From: JACQKA01 sp964462785
GTDB lineage: Bacteria; Patescibacteriota; Minisyncoccia; Phycocordibacterales; UBA2100
Assembly (NCBI GenBank): GCA_964462785.1
Contig: CAYWZA010000037.1
Span: forward strand, 1 to 6,395
DNA length: 6,395 nucleotides
Direction: 5' to 3'
Shown here: in pieces, positions 1-5,944 of the stretch
Layout of the letters: each line of letters begins with the position of its first letter
Numbering within the stretch: the first letter of the stretch is position 1
Notes under the pieces: model-generated
Databases searched by the model: none
What the model was told of the DNA's origin: nothing
Seen by the model: the letters and a program-made list of their open reading frames with translations, nothing else
Program-made: the position numbers and the translations under genes

Positions 1-2
1 TC

Positions 3-962
3 GATCAAAACTTTGAGGAGGTCATCACTGAAAATACGGATGCGCATGGTGGTCAAAAACGGGCGGGTACACTCGATGAGCCGATGGAAAACATCCTCTA
101 CTTCATTGAGAAAAATTCGCCGACATTGCCGAAGTGGAAACGGGAACTGGTGCGCATCGGCTATACGATCGCTCAGTATTTTTATCCGCAGCGGCTCACC
201 AAAAACGCAAATGAAGGATACGCGACGTTTACGCATTACTACGTGATGCAGCGTCTGCGCGATAAAGGGCTCATTAACGACAGAGCGTTCGAGCTCTTCA
301 TTCGGTTGCATACCAATGTCATAATTCAGCCGACATTCGACGACCCGATGTATGCGCGTGTGGGGCACAACCCATACGGGCTGAGTTTTGCGATGTATCA
401 AGATATCGTGCGTATATGTACGGCGCCAACCGAAGAAGACAAGCGATGGTTTCCGTACTATGCAGGACAGCGGTGGCAGGATGTCGTCAGACATGTGGTT
501 GAAACGGTGCGTGATGACACATTTTTCCTCACACATCTTTCGCCGAAAGTCATTCGCGATTTCAGGCTGTTCAACATCATCGGCGACACGGCACATGATC
601 ATGTGCTAGTGACCGCAGTACATCGTGATGGCGAACAAGGCTACCAAGCCATTCGTGAAGCGCTGGCTGCGCAGCACCATCCCAATGTCATTACACCACT
701 GATCGAGGTTACCGGTGTTGATGAGAATGGTGATCGTTGCCTTGAGATAGTGCACCGCCAGATGCGGGGCAGAACACTGCATGAGGATGACACGATGAAA
801 ACGCTCGGACATGCGGAGCGGCTATGGGGTCTCCCCGTTGAGCTGACCGCGGTCAATGAGCTCGGTAACATGACATTCCGTGGACGACACGTCAAAGGAG
901 TGCCTTCATTCCTTGTTCGGTATCCGTCCGAGGGTGTTGAGATTGGAAAAAAGAAGAGGTAA
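3..962 (+). CDS. spoVR: SpoVR/YcgB-family protein, C-terminal part (5' end outside window)
   Basis: The frame is open to the window edge, with the first whole codon at base 3, so the gene starts upstream. The ATG at 84 is internal, because clear family sequence (ENILYFIEKNSP) begins right at it and the reading continues before it. The visible 319 residues match the C-terminal part of SpoVR proteins (E. coli YcgB is about 510 aa). Landmarks, counted from base 3, are QYFYPQR at 58-64, NEGYATFTHY at 70-79, HTNV near 103, NPYGLSFAMYQDI at 123-135 and the hallmark LSPKVIRDFRLF at 179-190. The conserved E71 and H78 fall in a helix that looks like a metal-site motif, which is inference. The family was named from a Bacillus spore-cortex mutant but is widespread in non-sporulating bacteria, often near the PrkA kinase and a DUF444 protein. 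Its biochemical function is not established. No signal peptide or membrane segment is visible. A terminator 6 bases after the stop separates it from the dcw operon. Confidence 0.93.
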   Translation, partial: DQNFEEVITENTDAHGGQKRAGTLDEPMENILYFIEKNSPTLPKWKRELVRIGYTIAQYFYPQRLTKNANEGYATFTHYYVMQRLRDKGLINDRAFELFIRLHTNVIIQPTFDDPMYARVGHNPYGLSFAMYQDIVRICTAPTEEDKRWFPYYAGQRWQDVVRHVVETVRDDTFFLTHLSPKVIRDFRLFNIIGDTAHDHVLVTAVHRDGEQGYQAIREALAAQHHPNVITPLIEVTGVDENGDRCLEIVHRQMRGRTLHEDDTMKTLGHAERLWGLPVELTAVNELGNMTFRGRHVKGVPSFLVRYPSEGVEIGKKKR

Positions 963-968
963 AGATAC

Positions 969-1001
969 ACACCCCCTGGCTAGTCAGCTAGGGGGTGTTT
1001 T
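969..1001 (+). terminator. Intrinsic terminator after the SpoVR gene
   Basis: A 9-bp perfect stem, ACACCCCCT (969-977) with AGGGGGTGT (990-998), continues inward through GGCT/AGCT (one G-U pair) to an AGTC tetraloop at 982-985, giving about 13 bp. It is followed directly by a short T run (998-1001). It begins 6 bases after the TAA of the upstream gene and lies before the mraZ promoter. It should therefore end SpoVR transcription and insulate the dcw operon. The T tract is short (TTTTAGTT), which is the only weak point. Confidence 0.88.
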
Positions 1002-1014
1002 AGTTCGGGTGTGC

Positions 1015-1023
1015 TGTGGATAA
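1015..1023 (-). promoter_or_regulatory. Consensus DnaA-box 9-mer (putative)
   Basis: TGTGGATAA on the + strand is the exact complement of the consensus DnaA box TTATCCACA. It lies in the short intergenic region, 29 bases upstream of the TATAAT element at 1053. A perfect 9-mer is unlikely in so short a spacer but not impossible, and there is only one copy, so this is not an origin. A role in coupling replication to division-gene expression is inference. Confidence 0.35.
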
Positions 1024-1036
1024 CCATGTGCCCACT

Positions 1037-1082
1037 GTGGTGCAAAGTGGGATATAATATATCGAAGTGGGAAATAGTGGGT
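1037..1082 (+). promoter_or_regulatory. MraZ operator: GTGGK direct repeats on a 10-bp period
   Basis: GTGGT begins at 1037 and GTGGG begins at 1047, 1067 and 1077. All four are in the same orientation and on an exact 10-bp register, with the slot at 1057 unoccupied. MraZ of E. coli is known to bind TGGGN direct repeats separated by 5 bases, and the mycoplasma protein binds AAAGTGG-type repeats; three copies here carry the A-rich lead (AAAGTGGG, GAAGTGGG, ATAGTGGG). The array ends 14 bases before the mraZ start codon. Its register places all boxes on one helical face, as expected for the ring-shaped MraZ oligomer. Autorepression of the operon is the expected result. Confidence 0.75.
1053..1058 (+). 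promoter_or_regulatory. Promoter -10 element of the mraZ operon
   Basis: A perfect TATAAT sits in the only box-free slot of the MraZ repeat array. No good -35 hexamer is present at the right distance; the best is TGCCCA at 1029-1034, spacer 18, 3 of 6 matches. The promoter may therefore be weak or depend on an activator. Transcription would start near 1065, leaving a leader of about 30 bases that contains the last two MraZ boxes. Confidence 0.55.
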
Positions 1083-1095
1083 TCCCAACATATCT

Positions 1096-1530
1096 ATGTT
1101 TATCGGTGAATACGAACACGCATTGGATGAGAAAAAACGGGTGATGCTCCCGAAGGCGTTTTCAAATGGGCTGGGCAGAAAGATGGTGCTGACACGCGGG
1201 CTCGACAACTGCCTGTTCATCTATGCACTGCCGGCATGGAAAAAGATAGCGGATCGTCTGCAGAATTTGTCGTTTGCGCAGGCAGACACGCGCGGATTCA
1301 ATCGCTTTCTGCTTTCCGGTGCGATTGAAGTCGAAGCCGACAAAAGCGGACGCATTCTCATTCCGGATCACCACAAACAATTCGCCAACCTCAAGCGCAC
1401 GGTGGTGTTTGCGGGGGTGTCGGATCGGGTCGAGGTGTGGGATAGCGCGCAATGGCAGAGCTACAAGGCGCGCATAGAGAAACAAGCGGATGCCATGGCG
1501 GAGAAATTGGGTGAGATCGGAGTGTTGTAG
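1096..1530 (+). CDS. mraZ: Transcriptional regulator MraZ
   Basis: The protein has 144 residues, the usual length for MraZ. It is a DNA-binding regulator at the head of the dcw cluster, built of two SpoVT/AbrB-like half-domains that assemble into a ring. The first half opens with FIGEYEHALDEKKRVMLPKAF (residues 2-22), where the family has DxKGR; here the Gly is Lys. The second half carries GAIEVEADKSGRILIP (about 75-90), followed by VVFAGVSDRVEVWDSAQW, a classic MraZ ending. The start is fixed by the MFxGEYEH pattern. There is no Shine-Dalgarno motif upstream, only the MraZ boxes. It lies 37 bases before rsmH, the usual partner, and its own binding sites overlap the promoter, so autoregulation is likely. 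It stops with TAG. The identification is secure. Confidence 0.97.
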   Translation: MFIGEYEHALDEKKRVMLPKAFSNGLGRKMVLTRGLDNCLFIYALPAWKKIADRLQNLSFAQADTRGFNRFLLSGAIEVEADKSGRILIPDHHKQFANLKRTVVFAGVSDRVEVWDSAQWQSYKARIEKQADAMAEKLGEIGVL

Positions 1531-1567
1531 GTGGTGATATTGAGCTGCTGGGGGATTTGCATACGTC

Positions 1568-2500
1568 ATGCGCACGCGACGAAAACTGTCCTCCAGCAAC
1601 TCGATGTCGTCACAACGGCATCAGACTGTTCTTTTACACGAAAGTTTGGATTGGCTTGTGATCAAGCGGCAGCACACTGTTGTTGATGCAACACTGGGCT
1701 CGGGCGGACATGCGCGCGCAATCATTGAAAAGCTCGACAAGCGCGGAACGTTCATCGGCTTTGATGCCGATGTTGAAGCGGTTCGCAATGCTTCCGTGCT
1801 GCGCGATGGCGCGCAGCCGCGCATCGAATTGGTGCATGCGAATTTTCGCATCATGCAGGCGGCGCTCACCCAACTCGGGATCGAGTGCATCGACGCGGCA
1901 CTGTTTGACCTTGGCTGGCGCATCGAGCAGCTCACGGGACGCGGATTTTCATTTGAGCATGATGAACCGTTACTCATGACGTTCGACGCACATCCTCCCA
2001 AGGGCGCGCTCACTGCACGCGAGATCGTAAACGAATGGGACGAGAATCACATCGCCGACATTCTCTTTGGGTGGGGAGGAGAGCATTTCTCGCGGCGCAT
2101 CGCACATGCGATCGTCACGCGCAGAGCGCAGCAGCCCATCGAGCGCACCGCGGAGCTCGCAGCGCTCATTCGCGCATCGGTGCCCGCATGGTATCGCACG
2201 CGCCGTGTGCATCCTGCCACGAAATCGTTTCAGGCGCTGCGCATAGCGGTGAATGACGAAATGGGTGCGCTCAAAGATGGCATGGCAGCAGCATACACGC
2301 TGCTTCGTGCGGGCGGCAGAGTGGTGATCATTACATTTCACAGTGTCGAGGATCGCATCGTCAAACACACGTTTCGCGAATGGGAGCAGGAAGGAAAGGG
2401 AAGTGTGCTTACGAAAAAGCCAATCATCGCATCGCGCGAAGAGACACAGCACAATCCGCGTGCACGCAGCGCCAAACTTCGGGTATTTCAAAAAATGTAA
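1568..2500 (+). CDS. rsmH: 16S rRNA (cytosine1402-N4)-methyltransferase RsmH
   Basis: RsmH (MraW) uses SAM to methylate N4 of C1402 in the 16S rRNA decoding centre. The protein has 310 residues, normal for the family. Seen in order: SAM motif I DATLGSGGHA (40-49), GFDAD (64-68), DLGWRIEQL with RGFSF (114-129), the signature HPATKSFQALRIAVNDE (215-231), ITFHSVEDRIVK (255-266) and the C-terminal NPRARSAKLR (296-305). The DLGxSSxQL motif is altered, with the usual SS replaced by RI. Family similarity begins at QTVLLHES. The ATG at 1604, giving MSSQRHQTVLL, is therefore a good alternative start, and the first 12 residues of the longer form look unconserved. Neither start has a clear Shine-Dalgarno. 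An in-frame TGA at 1541 rules out a start further upstream. The next gene begins 5 bases after the TAA stop. Confidence 0.97.
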   Translation: MRTRRKLSSSNSMSSQRHQTVLLHESLDWLVIKRQHTVVDATLGSGGHARAIIEKLDKRGTFIGFDADVEAVRNASVLRDGAQPRIELVHANFRIMQAALTQLGIECIDAALFDLGWRIEQLTGRGFSFEHDEPLLMTFDAHPPKGALTAREIVNEWDENHIADILFGWGGEHFSRRIAHAIVTRRAQQPIERTAELAALIRASVPAWYRTRRVHPATKSFQALRIAVNDEMGALKDGMAAAYTLLRAGGRVVIITFHSVEDRIVKHTFREWEQEGKGSVLTKKPIIASREETQHNPRARSAKLRVFQKM

Positions 2501-2505
2501 ACACT

Positions 2506-2841
2506 ATGAATAGCAAACTTACACAATCAGTTATCTACGTGAGTCTCACCCGCGAGCATCCGGCTGAGTTTTACGCACGCCGCGGGATGATTTTTGCTTG
2601 CACGGCGCTCCTTATGGTGTATGTGTATTTTGCCAGCGCGTCGGTTTTTCATGCAGTTGCCGCACGCAGTGTCGCAAGCGTCAGTGAGAATGAACGGACA
2701 GAACTCGCGCATCTTGAAAAGGAGTATTTCACGCTTTCAAAAAACATTGATATGCGCAGGGCGGGTGAATTTGGACTGGTAAAGGCGTCCGACAAGCATT
2801 TTGTCTCACGAACGGTGCATGTAGGTCTCGCAACCTATTAA
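2506..2841 (+). CDS. ftsL: Small FtsL-like division protein (single membrane helix plus coiled coil)
   Basis: This is a 111-residue protein whose identity rests on architecture and position rather than on strong motifs. A polar N-terminus (1-26) precedes one hydrophobic segment at about 28-51. A short stretch with heptad-like spacing and many charges follows (about 58-83, ENERTELAHLEKEYFTLSKNI), then a tail reading FGLVKASDKHFVSR, which resembles the end of FtsL/DivIC-type proteins. This layout, between rsmH and ftsI, is that of FtsL, which with FtsB/DivIC and FtsQ activates the FtsW-FtsI septal synthase. The basic residues before the helix predict the N-terminus in the cytoplasm. The start at 2506 lies 5 bases after the rsmH stop. 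No Shine-Dalgarno is visible, so translation may depend on coupling. It is unlikely to be anything but a division-complex component, but the sequence itself is weakly conserved. Confidence 0.72.
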   Translation: MNSKLTQSVIYVSLTREHPAEFYARRGMIFACTALLMVYVYFASASVFHAVAARSVASVSENERTELAHLEKEYFTLSKNIDMRRAGEFGLVKASDKHFVSRTVHVGLATY

Positions 2842-2937
2842 GTTCGGTGAAAAGTGCGCAGGGAATCATTACGCACCAAACTTTTAGCCCCTTGGGCATT
2901 CCAAATAGGGCATAAACATGCGATTCTATAGTCATGC

Positions 2938-2942
2938 GGAGG
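2938..2942 (+). promoter_or_regulatory. Shine-Dalgarno GGAGG setting the ftsI start
   Basis: GGAGG lies 9 bases before the ATG at 2952. It overlaps the codons that follow another in-frame ATG at 2934, which has no ribosome site of its own. This favours 2952 as the true start and removes six residues (MRRTFT) from the longer reading. It is the only canonical site in front of a gene in this window. Confidence 0.75.
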
Positions 2943-2951
2943 ACATTCACG

Positions 2952-4643
2952 ATGCGAGTGCGTATTGCAAGTATCTGCTTTGTCTTATTTGCCGCAGTCA
3001 TCATTGGGCGACTCTATGAGGTGCAGGTTATTGATGGCAGGAAATACCGCGAGGAAGCGGAATCGCAATATATTGCGACGGGAGTCGCCGACGATAATCG
3101 GCGTGACATTCTTTTCACCGACAAAAATGGAGAACTCAAGGCTGCTGCCGTGATGGAATCGGGGTATAAGCTGGCGATCAATCCGAGCACGCTGGAATCG
3201 CCGGAGACCGCATTCGACATGCTATCTGCCATTGCCCCCATTTCGCGCGAGCGCTTTATGGCGAGCGCAGCAAAAGCCAATGACCCCTTCGAAGAAATCG
3301 CACAGCGCCTTTCAAAAGACGCAGCGGTACGCATAGGCGAGCTGGGCATAGACGGCGTGATACTCGTACCCGAGAAATGGCGCGTCTATCCGGGAGAGGA
3401 GCGTGCGGCGCACGTGCTGGGATTTGTCGGATATAAAGACGAGCAGCACCCGCGCGTGGGACGCTACGGGCTCGAGCGCTATTGGGAAGATGCGCTTACG
3501 GGCGATGGGGGATTGTATGTGAACTTTTTTGCGGAGATATTTTCAAATATCGGCGCTTTGACGCGCGATGCCGAGCACTCAGACGGGGACATCATTACTT
3601 CCATCGAGCCGACAGTGGAGCAGCGGCTTGAAGAAGTGCTGGCTGCGGTGGCGCAGAAATATCATTCACGCATCACCGGAGGCATCATTATGGATCCGCG
3701 CGACGGCAACGTCATTGCGATGGGGTCATTGCCCTCCTTCAATCCAAACACCTTCAATACGGTTTCTGACCCCAGTGTGTATGCAAACCCCGCGGTGGAA
3801 AGCGTCTTTGAATTTGGCTCGATTATGAAACCGCTCACCATGGCGGCGGGCATTGATAGCCGCGTTGTGACCGCTAGCACCACCTACAACGATACCGGCT
3901 TTATCATGCGCGATGACGCAAAAGTCTCCAACTACGACGGCAAGGCGCGCGGCGTTGTCAGTATGCAGGAGGTGCTCAATCAATCGCTTAACACCGGAGC
4001 GGCGTTTGTGGCGGAGCGCGTGGGGGCGGCGAATTTTGCACGCTACATGACAGCACTGGGCTTTGGTGAGGAGACGGGCATTGATTTGCCCGGTGAAGTG
4101 CGCGGCATCACTGATGCGTTTACAAGCGGGAGCGCGCTCGACCTTGCATCAGTATCATTCGGGCAGGGCATTGCCGTCACTCCCATAGCCATGGCTCGCG
4201 CGCTGTCGGCTCTCGCACACAATGGCGCGACAATCGCTCCGCACGTTGTCGATCAGGTGCGTCTCGAGAGCGGTATTCGCCGCCGCGCATGGCAAGCTGA
4301 TGAACGACGTGTCTTTGCGCCTGAGACAGCTCACACAGTGACCAACATGCTCGTAGAGGTTGTCGATAGCGCGCTTTTGCACGGACAACTTAAGCTTGAT
4401 CGCTATAGCATAGCCGCCAAGACCGGCACGGCGCAGATCGCAAAGTCTGGCGGTGGCTACTATCCTGATCGATATCTACACTCATTTTTCGGCTATTTTC
4501 CCGCGCATGATCCACGCTTCCTCATTTTGCTCTACACGGTCGAGCCGCAAGATGTCACCTATGCATCACAGACGCTCGCCGAGCCCTTTGGTGAGCTTTC
4601 CCAATTTTTGATAAGCTATTACGATATTCCACCCGATCGTTAA
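2952..4643 (+). CDS. ftsI: Class B penicillin-binding protein, septal transpeptidase FtsI/PBP3 type
   Basis: This D,D-transpeptidase cross-links septal peptidoglycan outside the membrane, working with the glycosyltransferase FtsW. Counting from ATG 2952 (563 aa), an N-terminal membrane helix spans about 4-21, followed by RLYEVQVIDGRKY, typical of the family. The pedestal domain runs to about 220. All three catalytic motifs are present: SxxK as S290-I-M-K293 (in FEFGSIMKPLTMAAG), SxN as S345-L-N347 (in NQSLNTGAAFV) and KTG as K490-T-G-T493 (in AAKTGTAQ). Two local departures are seen: EFGS instead of the common EPGS before the nucleophile, and NRRDI where the pedestal usually has RGxI. An enzyme with all active-site residues should be functional and beta-lactam-binding. 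Context after the FtsL-like gene and before murF supports FtsI over the elongation PBP2. The 110-base leader before it is the longest gap inside the cluster, and the ATG at 2934 is the less likely start. Confidence 0.94.
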   Translation: MRVRIASICFVLFAAVIIGRLYEVQVIDGRKYREEAESQYIATGVADDNRRDILFTDKNGELKAAAVMESGYKLAINPSTLESPETAFDMLSAIAPISRERFMASAAKANDPFEEIAQRLSKDAAVRIGELGIDGVILVPEKWRVYPGEERAAHVLGFVGYKDEQHPRVGRYGLERYWEDALTGDGGLYVNFFAEIFSNIGALTRDAEHSDGDIITSIEPTVEQRLEEVLAAVAQKYHSRITGGIIMDPRDGNVIAMGSLPSFNPNTFNTVSDPSVYANPAVESVFEFGSIMKPLTMAAGIDSRVVTASTTYNDTGFIMRDDAKVSNYDGKARGVVSMQEVLNQSLNTGAAFVAERVGAANFARYMTALGFGEETGIDLPGEVRGITDAFTSGSALDLASVSFGQGIAVTPIAMARALSALAHNGATIAPHVVDQVRLESGIRRRAWQADERRVFAPETAHTVTNMLVEVVDSALLHGQLKLDRYSIAAKTGTAQIAKSGGGYYPDRYLHSFFGYFPAHDPRFLILLYTVEPQDVTYASQTLAEPFGELSQFLISYYDIPPDR

Positions 4644-4649
4644 CATGTC

Positions 4650-5939
4650 ATGAAAGTCACACTGAAAACTATTGTCCTCGCCATTATCACTGCAGAGGCG
4701 CGGGCAATCCTGCGGAAGTATCGACCAAAGGTTATCGCTATTACCGGTAGCGTCGGCAAAACTTCGACGAAGGACGCAATCTATGCACTCCTTGCCGATC
4801 CAACTTCCCGCAAGAACGAAAAAAGCATGAATAGTGAGATTGGCGTACCGCTCACCATCATTGGCGCCGCAAATCCATGGGAGAGTGTTACCGGATGGTT
4901 GCAAGTGATGTGGCAAGGTCTCACGTTGATACTGACAACCCAGCCGTATCCACGCACACTGATTTTAGAGGTGGGAGCTGACCACCCGGGAGACATCAAA
5001 AAGATCGCCTCCTGGCTTATGCCGGATATTGCTGTCATAACCGGTGTGCCCGATATGCCGGTGCATGTCGCCAATTTTGATTCAGCCGATGCGGTTTTTG
5101 AGGAGAAGGCACAACTGGCAAAGCACCTCCAGCCCGAAGGATGGCTGGTAATCAATGGCGATGATGAGCGCGTGCGCACACTTGCAAACGGCACCAATGA
5201 AAAGACAATTACATACGGTATAACCCACGGCGCACTGCGCGCACAAAACGTGCAAACACTCATTGAGCATGAAAAACCCGTCGGCGTGCGTTTTGATGTA
5301 TTTCATGCAGGAGCATCAACGCCATGCATACTACGCGGCTGCCTGGGTAACGGGCATGTGCTCTCCACGCTCGCTGCGTTTGCGGTGGCGTTTGCGGATG
5401 ATAAAAAACTGGCAGGTATTGCAGCGCAGTGTGCGAAGCACACACCGCCTGCGGGGCGCATGCGTATTCTCGATGGGGTAAACGGGTCAACTATTATAGA
5501 CGATTCATACAATAGCTCGCCGGCAGCAGCGCTCTTGGCGCTGGAGACTTTGAAATCTATTCCTACGCAGGGTCGCCGCATTGCAGCACTTGGCGATATG
5601 CGTGAGCTTGGCGCATTGAGCAAAGAAGCACACGAAATAGTAGGAAGGCGTGCAGCCGAGGTTGTAAGCCAGCTCATCACCGTGGGCGAGGAATCGCGCG
5701 TGCTCGCCGATGCGGCGAAGCGTGCGGGGCTACTGGAAATAAAAAGCTATGGCTATGGTGAATCACAAAAAGCGGGGGAGGAGCTTGCAGGCGAATTGCG
5801 GGCAGGCGATATCGTGCTGGTGAAAGGATCGCAAAACATGATCCGCATGGAACGCTTCGTCAAAGCCATCATGGCAGAGCCCGCGCGCGCGCCCGAGCTC
5901 CTCGTCCGCCAAGAGCCGGAGTGGCTTATTAAGAAGTAA
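4650..5939 (+). CDS. murF: UDP-MurNAc-tripeptide--D-alanyl-D-alanine ligase MurF, lacking the usual N-terminal domain
   Basis: MurF adds D-Ala-D-Ala to UDP-MurNAc-tripeptide with ATP in the cytoplasm, completing the pentapeptide precursor. The 429 residues show the Mur-ligase central domain with P-loop GSVGKTST (33-40), SEIGVP (62-67), EVGADHPGDI (107-116) and NGDDE (169-173). K153, in EEKAQL, lies where the family has its catalytic lysine (inference). The C-terminal domain follows with GRMRI (269-273), the MurF-type DDSYNSSP (284-291), GDMRELG (315-321) and VKGSQNMIRMER (391-402). The P-loop sits about 75 residues earlier than in E. coli MurF, so the substrate-binding N-terminal domain is replaced by a short hydrophobic and basic leader. 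An extra segment of roughly 20 residues with a hydrophobic run (about 80-97) is inserted before EVGAD. The start is 6 bases after the ftsI stop, without a Shine-Dalgarno. A MurT/CapB-like Mur-ligase relative is possible, but DDSYN favours MurF. Confidence 0.9.
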   Translation: MKVTLKTIVLAIITAEARAILRKYRPKVIAITGSVGKTSTKDAIYALLADPTSRKNEKSMNSEIGVPLTIIGAANPWESVTGWLQVMWQGLTLILTTQPYPRTLILEVGADHPGDIKKIASWLMPDIAVITGVPDMPVHVANFDSADAVFEEKAQLAKHLQPEGWLVINGDDERVRTLANGTNEKTITYGITHGALRAQNVQTLIEHEKPVGVRFDVFHAGASTPCILRGCLGNGHVLSTLAAFAVAFADDKKLAGIAAQCAKHTPPAGRMRILDGVNGSTIIDDSYNSSPAAALLALETLKSIPTQGRRIAALGDMRELGALSKEAHEIVGRRAAEVVSQLITVGEESRVLADAAKRAGLLEIKSYGYGESQKAGEELAGELRAGDIVLVKGSQNMIRMERFVKAIMAEPARAPELLVRQEPEWLIKK

Positions 5940-5944
5940 AATGT

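Noticed and set aside
641..970. Reverse-strand open frame of about 109 codons opposite the SpoVR gene
   Set aside because: It lies wholly opposite a gene with strong family motifs, and its translation is low-complexity Ser/Arg/Pro-rich with no recognisable domain.
1031..1051. CCCACT/AGTGGG inverted repeat as a hairpin or terminator
   Set aside because: It lies upstream of the start site, has a 6-bp stem with a 9-base loop and no T run. It is better explained as part of the MraZ box array.
1162..1599. Reverse-strand open frame of about 145 codons across mraZ and the rsmH start
   Set aside because: It is antisense to mraZ, crosses two gene boundaries and has no family resemblance; it is a shadow of codon bias.
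1970..2491. Reverse-strand open frame of about 173 codons opposite rsmH
   Set aside because: The + strand frame carries all RsmH motifs, while this one has an unnatural Cys/Arg/His-rich composition.
2380..2505. N-terminal extension of the FtsL-like protein starting at 2380
   Set aside because: It would overlap the conserved C-terminus of RsmH by about 120 bases. The ATG at 2506 gives a normal FtsL layout.
2927..2932. TATAGT as the -10 of an internal ftsI promoter
   Set aside because: No -35-like hexamer lies at 15-19 bases and there is no extended -10, so it is too weak to list as a promoter.
4781..5263. Reverse-strand open frame of about 160 codons opposite murF
   Set aside because: MurF motifs cover the + strand throughout, and the antisense product shows no domain and no ribosome site.
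5376..5397. Two copies of GCGTTTGCGG, 12 bases apart, in murF
   Set aside because: They encode Ala-Phe-Ala-rich helix residues in the region where Mur ligases have an Ala-rich helix; the repeat comes from coding, not from a separate element.
5881..5900. Run of CG alternation near the murF end
   Set aside because: It is inside the coding frame (Pro-Ala-Arg-Ala-Pro) and too short to suggest a structural element.
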